Below are positions 16,924 to 26,014 of a stretch of 61,152 nt of DNA, in pieces. Where the stretch lies: contig JAAYBI010000065.1 of NCBI GenBank assembly GCA_012718915.1, forward strand, positions 1 through 61,152. Reading direction: 5' to 3'. A model generated the notes under the pieces. The model had not been told where the DNA came from. It searched no databases and saw only the letters and a program-made list of their open reading frames with translations. The stretch is from Clostridiaceae bacterium. GTDB taxonomy: Bacteria > Bacillota > Clostridia > Saccharofermentanales > Saccharofermentanaceae. Position numbers and translations under genes: made by a program. Every line of letters starts with the position of its first letter. The first letter of the stretch is position 1.

Positions 16924-17884
16924 TGAATTTTTCAGCTTTTTCGAGGCATTTGCCGACGGTATGTTTAGTGATTCGTTGCCATATCTCATTATCGGGTTCT
17001 TTCTGGCGCCATTTGTTATTTGGGCAATATTGACTGTGGCCAAAATTTTGGGGGCATATGTCGTAGTAGAAGAAAAACAAGCCGTGGTATACACTCTTTT
17101 CGGAAATGTAGTCGGTGTAATCTCCGAACCGGGTCTGCATTTGTTGTGGTTAAAGTTCGGGCCGCGTGCTTTGTTTCTTCATACAATCGGACGCCGTTAC
17201 AAGGTTGACTTGAGATTGGATCAGGAATACCTTCGCAGTCAGCCCGTCAATTCTGAAGAAGGGGCTCCGATGGGGGTCGGTGTTTGGTATGAGATGTACA
17301 TCAGTGATCCCGTGAACTATATCTTTCAGAACTCGGACCCGCGCGGATCACTAGCTGCAAACGTCGGCAGTTCGACCGTCCGAAGCCTTTCAAATCTTCC
17401 ATTGGAGAAAATGATGGATGACCGCCATGCAATGAGCCGAATGGTTCGCGAGGAAGTCTCGGGCAAATCTTCTGAATGGGGCTATCTATTGGGCTCCTGT
17501 TATATTCGCAAAGTGCATTTCAGAGATAATGAGATGATTCGTCAGATTGAGAGCAAGGTCGTTAATCGACTTCGTCAAGTCACTTCTGCTATTAAACAGG
17601 ATGGCGCCAATCAAGTTAGTGTCATTCGCAGTACGGCCGAAAAGAAAGCCGCAATCGATTTCGGTAAAGCGGCAGCTGTACGTCCTAAAATCGTCGGGGA
17701 GGCCTTGCGTAAGATTTCCGGCGATAGAGAAGTTGCAGATGCCACGTTTGACATCCTGGAGACAGAGCGAATTGTGGAACGTCGTATTTCCATGGAGTGG
17801 ATTCCGGAAAATGCTGATCTGATGGCACAATTTGCTGTCAGTAGCCGCGCCCGAGTCGTCGCACCGCAAGAGGACGTCAAATAA
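16916..17884 (+). CDS. SPFH/Band 7 domain membrane protein (second of a pair)
   Basis: 322 residues. The membrane anchor (about 21-45) is followed by YVVVEEKQAVVYTLFGNVVG and EPGLHLLWLKFGP, matching the start of a Band 7 domain, and a helical C-terminal part rich in Lys/Ala (about 215-270). It starts inside the end of the preceding SPFH gene in another frame (8-bp overlap), which implies coupled translation. It is only distantly similar to its neighbour. No protease gene such as ftsH lies beside the pair in this window. Confidence 0.82.
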   Translation: MFDEFFSFFEAFADGMFSDSLPYLIIGFFLAPFVIWAILTVAKILGAYVVVEEKQAVVYTLFGNVVGVISEPGLHLLWLKFGPRALFLHTIGRRYKVDLRLDQEYLRSQPVNSEEGAPMGVGVWYEMYISDPVNYIFQNSDPRGSLAANVGSSTVRSLSNLPLEKMMDDRHAMSRMVREEVSGKSSEWGYLLGSCYIRKVHFRDNEMIRQIESKVVNRLRQVTSAIKQDGANQVSVIRSTAEKKAAIDFGKAAAVRPKIVGEALRKISGDREVADATFDILETERIVERRISMEWIPENADLMAQFAVSSRARVVAPQEDVK

Positions 17885-17973
17885 ATGGTAATAGCTGAAG
17901 GTTTTGATGACTAGAACAAAGAGAAAAATTTCGCGAATAATGTCGATTAATAGACGCTGATGAATAGAAAATC

Positions 17974-18032
17974 GGACACCCATTTCCTAAGCCGAATAGA
18001 ATGCCGGCATAGTAATTGGGTGTCCTTTAAAT
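17974..18032 (+). terminator. Probable terminator after the SPFH pair
   Basis: GGACACCCA (17974-17982) pairs with TGGGTGTCC (18017-18025). The loop holds a smaller GCCG/CGGC hairpin. The following TTTAAATTA is a weak T-tract. Confidence 0.55.
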
Positions 18033-18108
18033 TAGAAAATGAAGCTGAGGTTTCGATTTTTTATTGCTAAAGACAATTTTGAAGAAGCGATTTGTGTAAA
18101 AAAATGCA

Positions 18109-18125
18109 TTGTAACACTGTTACAA
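18109..18125. promoter_or_regulatory. Palindromic operator-like site before the serine hydrolase gene
   Basis: TTGTAACACTGTTACAA has perfect 8-bp arms around one central base, 26 bp before the ATG of the next gene. The form suits a TetR- or GntR-type dimer. Its sequence differs from the operator found at 23934-23949, so a different regulator is implied. Confidence 0.45.
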
Positions 18126-18151
18126 ACGCCTGCTCTGCGAGGTTTTAGACT

Positions 18152-19288
18152 ATGGATTGGGAAAAATTGGATTTGTGTCTAAAAATGGCGCACGAGATTT
18201 ACCACGTGCCGGCGGGTGAGTGCCGTGTTATGCACAAGGGAAAAGTTCTGTATTATCAATGTTTTGGGTTTGCAGATTCCCAACAGCATCGGCCGGTCAG
18301 CCCTGAAGATATGTACTATGTGTTTTCTTTGAGCAAGATATTTACAAATTTTGCTGCAATGCAACTCGTGGAGAAAGGCTTACTTCAAGTCGATGATTTA
18401 GTTGAAGACTATCTCCCGTCGTGGAAGGACATCCAAGTGCGGGATTCAGGGTCCCTAAGATCGCCTAAGACGAGGCCCACTATAGAGAATTTGATGACGA
18501 TGACGGCTGGTTTGAACTATGAATTAACTACTCCGGAAATTCTCCAAGCGCTTCGTAGCAAGGGCGATCAATTTCATGTGCGTGATCTTGCGGATGCTTT
18601 GGCTATATCTGGATTGGATTTTGATCCGGGGGAGCATTTTTGCTATAGTTTATGCCATGATGTTTTGGGAGCTGTTCTGGAAAAGGTTTCCGGCAAAGAT
18701 TTGGAAACATTGATGAAAGACAATATATGGAGTCCTTGCGGGATGAAAGATATTACCTTTTTCCCCGGTAGTATGAGCGGTTTGCGGGCTTCTGACATGT
18801 ATGTTTATAACGAAGAAACCGGAATGGTCTTGCCGAATGCGTATTCGAATGAATATGTTCCGGCTCCGAATTTAGTATCCGGGGGTGCGGGGCTGTATTC
18901 GACGAGTCAAAACATATCTATAATCATGGATGTTCTGGCCAATGGTGGCATCTCAACCCAAGGCGTGCAGATTATTTCTGAAGATTCTATCAATGAAATG
19001 AGAACCAATCGATTAGCTCCACTTCAACTTTCCGAATTTCGAAACATGAAGCCTGACCCTTATGGATATGGTTACGGCGTTCGCACCCGATTGAGAAATA
19101 AAGACGGGGTTCCCGAGGGTGAGTTCGGTTGGGATGGCGCGGCTGGATCTTATGCTCTGGCTGACCCATCGACGGGATTATCTCTCGTATATATGCAACA
19201 CATTAGGGGTCATGGTCCCTGTTACGAAATAATTCATCCATGTTTGACCCAGGCCTTATATAGAGATTTCAGTCAATTCGATTATTAG
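18152..19288 (+). CDS. Beta-lactamase-fold serine hydrolase
   Basis: 378 residues of the class C beta-lactamase/penicillin-binding-protein-like family (esterases, DD-peptidases). The nucleophile motif S-x-x-K is SLSK at residues 59-62. The second-motif tyrosine is probably in YSLCHD near 165, where the usual third-position Asn is replaced by Leu. The KTG-like motif appears as GWDGAAG near 325. There is no signal peptide, so the enzyme is probably cytosolic and not a true beta-lactamase. GAGG lies about 10 nt before the ATG. Confidence 0.8.
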   Translation: MDWEKLDLCLKMAHEIYHVPAGECRVMHKGKVLYYQCFGFADSQQHRPVSPEDMYYVFSLSKIFTNFAAMQLVEKGLLQVDDLVEDYLPSWKDIQVRDSGSLRSPKTRPTIENLMTMTAGLNYELTTPEILQALRSKGDQFHVRDLADALAISGLDFDPGEHFCYSLCHDVLGAVLEKVSGKDLETLMKDNIWSPCGMKDITFFPGSMSGLRASDMYVYNEETGMVLPNAYSNEYVPAPNLVSGGAGLYSTSQNISIIMDVLANGGISTQGVQIISEDSINEMRTNRLAPLQLSEFRNMKPDPYGYGYGVRTRLRNKDGVPEGEFGWDGAAGSYALADPSTGLSLVYMQHIRGHGPCYEIIHPCLTQALYRDFSQFDY

Positions 19289-19300
19289 TAATATTTGTAA

Positions 19301-19345
19301 AAAGACTTGATGTAACGAATATCATTACATCAAGTCTTTGTTCTG
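19301..19345. terminator. Bidirectional terminator
   Basis: Perfect 15-bp arms AAAGACTTGATGTAA (19301-19315) and TTACATCAAGTCTTT (19325-19339) separate the rightward hydrolase gene from the leftward tetR gene. The T-run is good leftward and adequate rightward. Confidence 0.88.
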
Positions 19346-19367
19346 TTTGACAGTGAATAGAATAGTA

Positions 19368-20045
19368 TTATTGTAGTGCCCTGAGAATTAGGTTAATCGT
19401 TCTGTCTTTGAGTGCGGTAATTTCTGTTTGCAGAAGTTGTCTTGCTTCCGGATCTTCCGGCAACTGCGGCAAGCCCAGATTAAGCGCACCGTCAGAATTA
19501 CGACTCAACATAAATCGGGCCTCGTTTGAAAAGGCTGAAATCATCCCGACAAGGAGAAGCCGACTCTCATCAACACTAATCTCTTGGGAAATCAGACCTT
19601 CCGATCGTCCCATTTCATAAATAGCTTGGCTCATCCGGTGAATTCCGACTTCGACAGAGGCAAGCAGATCCGGACTTTGCGAGTTGATCCGCTCCATCTC
19701 GGCATAGTTTAGATTAAGAAACATGAGAAGCAAACTGGAAAAACGGTTCTGGAGCATATCGATGACATATTCGATACACCGCTTAATCATGCCCAGAAAA
19801 TCTTCTTGACCGTTTATAAATTCTGTAAACTCTTCAAATTCGTGGCATACGTGATAAGTGATGGCTGCGCTGATGATATCTTCTTTGCTCGAAAAGTATT
19901 CATAAGCAGTGCCTTTTCCCATGCCGGCTGCAGAGGCGATATCGGCGACCTTCAAGTCATGAAGACTCTGACCTTTTCGGAGCAAATCAACAACGCCTTC
20001 AAAAATCGCTATTTCTTTTGCAGAGTAATCACACTTCTCTTTCAT
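19368..20045 (-). CDS. TetR/AcrR family transcriptional regulator
   Basis: 225 residues. The N-terminal helix-turn-helix VADIASAAGMGKGTAYEYFSS is at about 33-53, and the variable ligand-binding domain follows. The gene lies 13 bp downstream of the RND exporter gene on the same strand and is probably co-transcribed with it. A TetR-type operator sits at the promoter of that operon, so the likely role is autoregulated, substrate-inducible repression of the pump. Confidence 0.9.
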   Translation of the reverse strand: MKEKCDYSAKEIAIFEGVVDLLRKGQSLHDLKVADIASAAGMGKGTAYEYFSSKEDIISAAITYHVCHEFEEFTEFINGQEDFLGMIKRCIEYVIDMLQNRFSSLLLMFLNLNYAEMERINSQSPDLLASVEVGIHRMSQAIYEMGRSEGLISQEISVDESRLLLVGMISAFSNEARFMLSRNSDGALNLGLPQLPEDPEARQLLQTEITALKDRTINLILRALQ

Positions 20046-20058
20046 GTGCTAATCCTTT

Positions 20059-23000
20059 TCATTCATCATCGTTTGAAACAAGAAAGTGTCTGGCATTTTG
20101 CCGACGGTGGAATAAGTCGTAAAGTATCGGAACAACAAAGAGCGTGAGGAGCGTCGCGTAGGTGAGGCCGCCAATTGTGACGATGCCCATTGGCTGCATA
20201 ATTTCTGATCCGGCGTTGAGTCCGAGGGCCATGGTGCTCATAGCTAAGATTGTTGTTAGAGCTGTCATAAGAATTGGTCGAATACGAGCTTCGCCTGCAG
20301 CAATCAGAGCATCTTTTTGCAGCATACCTTCCTCCTTGAGTTGATTGACATAACTAACGAACACGATGCCATTGTTAACAACTACACCAGCAAGAATCAG
20401 GAATCCGAGCAATGCGATAATAGACAATTCCATACCGGTAGCCCAAAGCAGCAATAGACCGCCGGTGAAGGCAAGCGGCAAGGTGAAAAGGACAATGAAA
20501 GGCGACAGGAGATCCTGGAACTGAGCCACCATAATGAGGTAGATGAACACGATGGCAAGAAGAATCATCAGCACCAGGTCTTTGAATGCGGATTGAATCA
20601 TTTCATTTTCGCCTTCGATAGTCACCTCGTATCCTGCTGGCGCTTTATAATTCTCGAATTTCTCATCAACATCACGACTGACCAGGCCGATGTTGTAACC
20701 TTCGGCTATTTCTGCACTGACGGTCATAAAGCGAGACTGTCCGGCGCGATTGATAGACTGTAAGCTTGGGGTATCAACAATTTCAGCGATATCAATCAAA
20801 AATACTTTGGAAGCCGTACCATCCATTTTCGTAACATCAAAACTGAAATACGGAAGCATGTCTTTCGAAATGAGCTTTTGCTGGTCTTTGATTAATACGA
20901 CGGGAAAATTATCGTCGTCCTGAGAGAGGATAGTCGCTTGAACATCTGTTTGCAGCGCGCCGGCGATCTCGCCGTATACTTGTGCTACGGTCAAACCTTC
21001 TCTCATTGCGGCGGACTTATCGATGATGATGCGCGTCTCGGTATCGGCATCCTCAAGGCCGGTCGTGACGTTATCGGTACCGGGGACCGTCCTCAATAAT
21101 TCAGCCACTTCGTTCGAAATAATTGCGAGTTGGTCGAGGTCGTAGCCCTTCACGTTTATCTGTATGCCGCTTCCGCCAAGAGCAGTCAGATCCATATTGT
21201 CGGATTGGATATCAAGTTCAACGTTGAGGTCGTTGAGATTTTCGTATATTGCTTTTTCGACTTCGGCGTTCGTCATACTTCTCTTGTCCTTTAGAAGAAT
21301 ATAGAACGTAGATTCGTTATCGGAGCCGCCGCCGCCGAGCATGGCTAAACCGGATTGACCACCGGTCATAACTCCGACGGTATCAACATCCTTGACATCG
21401 AGAATTCGATTCATCACCTCATCGTTGAGCGCATAAGCTTCCTGATTACTGAATCCTTCGGGTATCTTTAGGGATGCAGACAACTGTGGAGCGTTCATAG
21501 CCGGAATAAAAGCCGTACCCATGACAGTAGCGCCGAAAATACTGATGCCTAAGAGCACGATTGTAAGTATGAGTACGATAAACTTATAGCGCAGAGCTCC
21601 TACGAGCATACGCTTATAGACCTTAATAAATGTGTCGAAGATTCCGTGCTTTTTTTCATTTACATTTTTCAATACTGTGGCACCCATTGCTGGAACCAGG
21701 GTTAAGGCTACAATCAGACTCGCGGTTAAGCTATAGGCAATGGTTAATCCCATGTCAGTGAATAACTGACGTGAAATTCCTTCGGTAAATACGATTGGCA
21801 AGAATACACAAATCGTCGTCAACGTGGAGGCGAAAATTGCGCCCGCTACTTCTTTGGCGCCTTCGATTGCGGCTTTTGCAGAAGGCACGCCAAGATGCCG
21901 CATGCGGTACATGTTTTCGATGACGACAATACTGTTATCAACAAGCATTCCGACGCCGAGTGCCAGACCCGAGAGTGAAATAACGTTCAAAGTGACATTG
22001 GTAAAATACATTAGGGTGACAGCAAACAACAAACTGATAGGAATGCTGAAGGCGATGACAATAGTCGGACGAATGTCTCGAAGGAAAAGCAATAAGATGA
22101 GTATCGCCAATATTCCGCCGATGACTAAATTCTCGAGAACACTTCCGGTAACGATATCAATATAATCGCCCTGATCCATTAATTGCGTGACTCGAAGGCC
22201 CGGATATTGTTTTTGGAGAGAAGTGATTTCTTCCTGTATGAAATCTGAGACTTCCGCGGTTGAAGCGGTGCTCTGCTTTTGGAATACGAGGAGGATGCCG
22301 TCGTTTCCGTTGATTTTTGAATAGAGCTCATTCGAATTATCGGTAAATGATACATCAGCAATATCAGATATTAATATGTCGCCGATAGGTTCCATATTAA
22401 AGATGACCATGTCTTGGATTTCTTCAACAGTGGCAAAAGAATCGCCGACTTTTACCAGATTACGAATTTCGCCATCAACAAGGTAACCGGCAGGCATGCT
22501 GAAGTTTTGCGCGAACAAGATGTTCTTGAGCATATCTTCAGTGACGATTGCGTTCAGATCCAGTTTTGACAACGCTTCTGTTTTTGCCTTTTCGAATTCT
22601 GCGAGAGCTGTCTCTAACTCAGTCTGACCGTTCTGAATCTGAATCTGGGCCTTGGCCAACTCGATGGATGCCGTCATTTTTCCGGACTCAAGAGCGGAGT
22701 ATCCGGAATTAGCCTGGTCAAGAGCACTTTGAAGCTGAGGCTTCATGGCACTAAGTGCAGTCATACGCATATCGATGTTTTGGAGTTCCATATCCAATTC
22801 TGCAATACGCCCGGGAGCCTTTATGGCTTGATCCAGCAACAAAGAGAGTTGCTCCTCGCTCATATTTGCCAACTCGGGAGGAAGTGTACCGCTTTCTCCT
22901 GCTAATCGAGTAATAATTTCGGTAGCTGTTAAACCGGCGATACCTTCCGGAAAGAGAGTTCGCCACTGCTGTATCAGTTCTTGAATTTGATCTGCGGTCA

Positions 23001-23892
23001 GAGGTTCTGCGGGTGTTGGATTTGAGGGTAATAATCCTGAAAACATTTGAAGCATCTGTTCAAGACCGGCCTTTTCTGCTTGGGCAACAGCCTTGTTGCT
23101 CTCGAGTAATGTTTCTTCAGCCAGAATCGCATTCAGATTGGCAATCGCATTATTGAGCTGACTGCCGGCTTGTCCCAGCTTGGAGGTTTGCGATTTTGTC
23201 TCGTCAGTTAATGTCGCCTGACCGTTTTGCAACTCAGCCATTGCTTCGTCAAGTTGCTTCTGAGTCTCGTCAAACTTGGACTCTATCTCTTTCTGAATCG
23301 TATCATTTAAGGATTTAATGTTCATGGGATTGAGCTTAATTTCGATTCGTTTTTCAATCATGCCTTCCGGGCTGACTGAGGCAACACCATCAATGCGTTC
23401 AAATGTCGGAATGACAGTCTCGGAAGCAAAAGCAGAAAGCTCTTCGACACTCATGCCTTCATAATCGACACTTGCGACGACAATCGGCAACATTTCCGGG
23501 CTGATTTTCATCAACATCGGAGATCCGACCGCATCCTCGAAATTGGCAGATGCCATATCGACGGTTCCTGAAAGTTCTATCATGACACTGTCCATATTGG
23601 AGCTTTGGACGTATTCAAGAATGATGATACTCACGTTCTCGTTAGATACGGAGCTAAGATTGTCAAGTCCGCTCGAAGTGCCGAGCGCTGCTTCAAGAGG
23701 TCGAGTGACGGATTGTTCAACCTTTTCGGGGCTGGCGCCCGGATAGGATGTCACAACAACAACATAAGGCAAATCAAGCGTCGGCAACAGGTCTGTTTCC
23801 ATACCTCGAAAAGAAATTATGCCCAATACGATAATTAGAATGACCGCAACGAGTACAGTGTAGGGCTTTCGAACGCTCATTTTAGATAACAT
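20059..23892 (-). CDS. RND (AcrB/MMPL-like) efflux transporter with large helical insert
   Basis: 1277 residues, about 200 longer than the usual 1,030-1,070 of HAE1-type RND pumps. TM1 is at about 9-30. The main TM block begins near 587 (LVIGGILAILILLLFL, followed by the IRPTIVIAFSIPISLL region) and a second half repeats the plan to the C-terminus. The extra length is an insert at about 195-450 within the first extracytoplasmic porter domain. It is rich in Gln, Glu, Ala and Leu, with heptad-like stretches and a Pro-containing middle near 300. No adaptor (MFP) or outer-membrane factor gene is nearby, as expected for a Gram-positive host. Proton-driven export of lipophilic compounds is the family role. 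Confidence 0.92.
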   Translation of the reverse strand: MLSKMSVRKPYTVLVAVILIIVLGIISFRGMETDLLPTLDLPYVVVVTSYPGASPEKVEQSVTRPLEAALGTSSGLDNLSSVSNENVSIIILEYVQSSNMDSVMIELSGTVDMASANFEDAVGSPMLMKISPEMLPIVVASVDYEGMSVEELSAFASETVIPTFERIDGVASVSPEGMIEKRIEIKLNPMNIKSLNDTIQKEIESKFDETQKQLDEAMAELQNGQATLTDETKSQTSKLGQAGSQLNNAIANLNAILAEETLLESNKAVAQAEKAGLEQMLQMFSGLLPSNPTPAEPLTADQIQELIQQWRTLFPEGIAGLTATEIITRLAGESGTLPPELANMSEEQLSLLLDQAIKAPGRIAELDMELQNIDMRMTALSAMKPQLQSALDQANSGYSALESGKMTASIELAKAQIQIQNGQTELETALAEFEKAKTEALSKLDLNAIVTEDMLKNILFAQNFSMPAGYLVDGEIRNLVKVGDSFATVEEIQDMVIFNMEPIGDILISDIADVSFTDNSNELYSKINGNDGILLVFQKQSTASTAEVSDFIQEEITSLQKQYPGLRVTQLMDQGDYIDIVTGSVLENLVIGGILAILILLLFLRDIRPTIVIAFSIPISLLFAVTLMYFTNVTLNVISLSGLALGVGMLVDNSIVVIENMYRMRHLGVPSAKAAIEGAKEVAGAIFASTLTTICVFLPIVFTEGISRQLFTDMGLTIAYSLTASLIVALTLVPAMGATVLKNVNEKKHGIFDTFIKVYKRMLVGALRYKFIVLILTIVLLGISIFGATVMGTAFIPAMNAPQLSASLKIPEGFSNQEAYALNDEVMNRILDVKDVDTVGVMTGGQSGLAMLGGGGSDNESTFYILLKDKRSMTNAEVEKAIYENLNDLNVELDIQSDNMDLTALGGSGIQINVKGYDLDQLAIISNEVAELLRTVPGTDNVTTGLEDADTETRIIIDKSAAMREGLTVAQVYGEIAGALQTDVQATILSQDDDNFPVVLIKDQQKLISKDMLPYFSFDVTKMDGTASKVFLIDIAEIVDTPSLQSINRAGQSRFMTVSAEIAEGYNIGLVSRDVDEKFENYKAPAGYEVTIEGENEMIQSAFKDLVLMILLAIVFIYLIMVAQFQDLLSPFIVLFTLPLAFTGGLLLLWATGMELSIIALLGFLILAGVVVNNGIVFVSYVNQLKEEGMLQKDALIAAGEARIRPILMTALTTILAMSTMALGLNAGSEIMQPMGIVTIGGLTYATLLTLFVVPILYDLFHRRQNARHFLVSNDDE

Positions 23893-23933
23893 ATAATACG
23901 CTCCGTCTTTTTAATATGTCTGCAGATTTTTCC

Positions 23934-23983
23934 GACCGACTGGTCGGTCAATCAATTATCACACCGTAAAATATGTATGTCAA
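23934..23983 (-). promoter_or_regulatory. Near-consensus promoter and TetR-type operator of the RND operon
   Basis: Read leftward, TTGACA (23978-23983) and GATAAT (23955-23960) are separated by 17 bp. Directly downstream, at the expected transcription start, lies the dyad GACCGACTGGTCGGTC (23934-23949), 14 of 16 positions symmetric, a form common for TetR-family operators. Binding here would block initiation. The co-transcribed TetR gene is the obvious candidate repressor. Confidence 0.78.
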
Positions 23984-24091
23984 TGCAGAATTTTTGACTC
24001 ATGACAATTTTGATTAACTTGTATAAAATAGTGGAGACGACCGGACATAAGTTCGTGCAAACTACAAATCATAACGACGAGAGGGAATACA

Positions 24092-24649
24092 ATGGAAGAA
24101 GTATTAGGCAAAGAACAATCGAGTTTATTTCAAGCAATCGATATATTGACAAAAGTATTCTTGAGTTTTTTTATTTATAGTGTTGCAGGCTATATTTACG
24201 AAACGGTTCTGGAGGTTCTATGGTATCGGACGGGATTTACCAACCGAGGATTTATGTTCGGCCCATATCTTCCGATATATGGTACCGGGGCAATTATTAT
24301 ATTAGCCGTATTTTCGAAATGGCGTCGAAAAGTGAGCTTTCTGCGCATCGTCGGCAGTTTCGTTGGCATATTTCTCATGACGACCGTTGTTGAGTTGATT
24401 GGCAGTTATATTATGGAAGCAATAACCGGAGAATTTATATGGGACTACAGTCAGTATGCCTTTAATTTTCAAGGACGTATTGCGCCAAATCCGAGCATGC
24501 GATTTGCTATTGGCGGAACATTTCTGCTTTATGTGGTGCATCCGCCATTTGAGCGCTCTGCTGATAAACATCCAAAATTCTTTCGAATATTGGCTTTGAT
24601 GATTGCTGTAGTTATGATGATAGACCTAATCGTTTCGCTAATGAACTAA
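24092..24649 (+). CDS. Putative ABC-transporter type IV family membrane protein (PF06541-like)
   Basis: 185 residues with four or five membrane helices. It shows the hallmarks of the CmpB/PF06541 family: a GYIYE motif in the first helix, NRGFMFGPYLPIYGTG after it, and WDYSQYAFNFQGRI followed by FAIGG. The family is common in Clostridia and named as a putative ABC permease, but no ATPase gene lies next to this copy and the function is unproven. Confidence 0.8.
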   Translation: MEEVLGKEQSSLFQAIDILTKVFLSFFIYSVAGYIYETVLEVLWYRTGFTNRGFMFGPYLPIYGTGAIIILAVFSKWRRKVSFLRIVGSFVGIFLMTTVVELIGSYIMEAITGEFIWDYSQYAFNFQGRIAPNPSMRFAIGGTFLLYVVHPPFERSADKHPKFFRILALMIAVVMMIDLIVSLMN

Positions 24650-24721
24650 GGCGTTCATTGTTGTATAATTATTGGAAATTCGTCTTAACGAATACATTTT
24701 TACAGAGGAGAATGCTAACTT

Positions 24722-25951
24722 ATGAAAATAAAAACACTTTCAGGGATTCGCAGGATGCGTTCAATTGTGTCTGCTGCGACCATCGCAGGACGGAAGACTT
24801 TTGCTGTTTTGATTGCATTGATGATACTCATGGTATCGCTCGTTGCATGTGAAGAAAAATCAAAGCCATCCTCGTCGACAACATCCGCTACTACGAATGC
24901 GACGACTTCGGAAGAGGCTATCGAACCAACCCCGATACCGGAACCGACAGGCACACCGACGCCCAGTCCGACACCGGCTCCGGGCACTCCGCCTTTTGAG
25001 CCACTCTTAACGGATTTTTTCACTGCAGATCCGTCGGCGCATGTATTCGATGGTAAGATCTACATTTACGGTTCTCATGACCAAGACGAAGTTTTTCCGT
25101 CGGATAATGACGGCGGAGCGTACCGTATGATTGATTATCATGTCATTTCTATCGAAAGTTTTGATCAAGATGCCGTAGATCATGGCGTTGCTTTCTCAGT
25201 CGACGATGTTGCTTGGGCGGAGAAACAATTATGGGCTCCTGATTGCGCATATAAAGACGGTACATACTATTTCTATTTCCCGGCCAAAGATTATGAGGGC
25301 ATCTTTAGAATAGGTGTTGCGACTTCGGATAAGCCGGAAGGTCCTTTTGTGCCTGAGGAGAATTATATTGATGGCAGTTTCAGCATGGATCCGTCGGTGT
25401 TCACGGATGATGACGGTGTTGTATACATGGTGTATGGCGGTATATGGGGCGGGCAGCTCGAAAAGTGGCAGTCCGGAGAATATGCGAAGGATGGATCCAC
25501 GCCAAGTGGTGATCTTCCTGCACTCACGCCTGTAATGGCAGTTATGAGCGACGATATGCTTTCATTCAAGACGACGCCGGAATTTATTGAAATCCTCGAT
25601 GAGAATGGCGAACCGATTTCTGCAAAAGATGAGGATCGACGCTTTTTCGAAGGTGCATGGATTCATAAGTATAATGACAAGTATTATTTATCATACTCTA
25701 CGGGTACGACACATTATTTGGTCTATGCGACTTCAGATAATCCAATGGGTCCATACACCTATCAGGGGCGCATCCTTGAGCCCGTGTCCGGTTGGACTAC
25801 GCATCACTCCATCGTTGAGTTCGAAGGCCAATGGTATTTGTTTTATCACGACGCAAAGATCTCGGGTAGAGATTCCCAGCGAAATATACGATATGCGCCT
25901 CTGACTTATAATGAGGATGGCACCATTGCTCCGGTGATACTGCCTAAATAG
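24722..25951 (+). CDS. Lipoprotein glycoside hydrolase family 43
   Basis: 409 residues. A long basic N-region, hydrophobic core and lipobox MVSLVAC (Cys near residue 42) indicate a surface lipoprotein. A Ser/Thr/Pro-rich spacer with a TPTPSPTP stretch leads to a five-bladed propeller. The three GH43 acids are visible: the Asp in TADPSAHVF (base), the Asp in SMDPSVF (pKa modulator) and the Glu in FFEGAWIHK (acid). The family hydrolyses arabinan, arabinoxylan or xylo-oligosaccharides, and the exact linkage cannot be told. AGAGGAG lies 11 nt before the ATG, a somewhat long spacing. No sugar transporter is adjacent. Confidence 0.9.
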   Translation: MKIKTLSGIRRMRSIVSAATIAGRKTFAVLIALMILMVSLVACEEKSKPSSSTTSATTNATTSEEAIEPTPIPEPTGTPTPSPTPAPGTPPFEPLLTDFFTADPSAHVFDGKIYIYGSHDQDEVFPSDNDGGAYRMIDYHVISIESFDQDAVDHGVAFSVDDVAWAEKQLWAPDCAYKDGTYYFYFPAKDYEGIFRIGVATSDKPEGPFVPEENYIDGSFSMDPSVFTDDDGVVYMVYGGIWGGQLEKWQSGEYAKDGSTPSGDLPALTPVMAVMSDDMLSFKTTPEFIEILDENGEPISAKDEDRRFFEGAWIHKYNDKYYLSYSTGTTHYLVYATSDNPMGPYTYQGRILEPVSGWTTHHSIVEFEGQWYLFYHDAKISGRDSQRNIRYAPLTYNEDGTIAPVILPK

Positions 25952-25968
25952 CCACTTATCGCTAAGCA

Positions 25969-26005
25969 AAACGGCAAGTCGGAACGACGACTTGCCGTTT
26001 TTATT
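25969..26005 (+). terminator. Terminator after the GH43 gene
   Basis: Perfect 13-bp arms AAACGGCAAGTCG and CGACTTGCCGTTT flank a 6-base loop and are followed by Ts. The downstream gene starts only 10 bp later with its RBS overlapping the region, so that gene is either read through or has a promoter hidden here. Confidence 0.85.
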
Positions 26006-26014
26006 GGAGGTCTA

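Noticed and set aside
18152-19288. Antibiotic-resistance beta-lactamase
   Set aside because: No signal peptide, altered motifs 2 and 3, and no linked regulator of the bla type; a general serine hydrolase is more likely.
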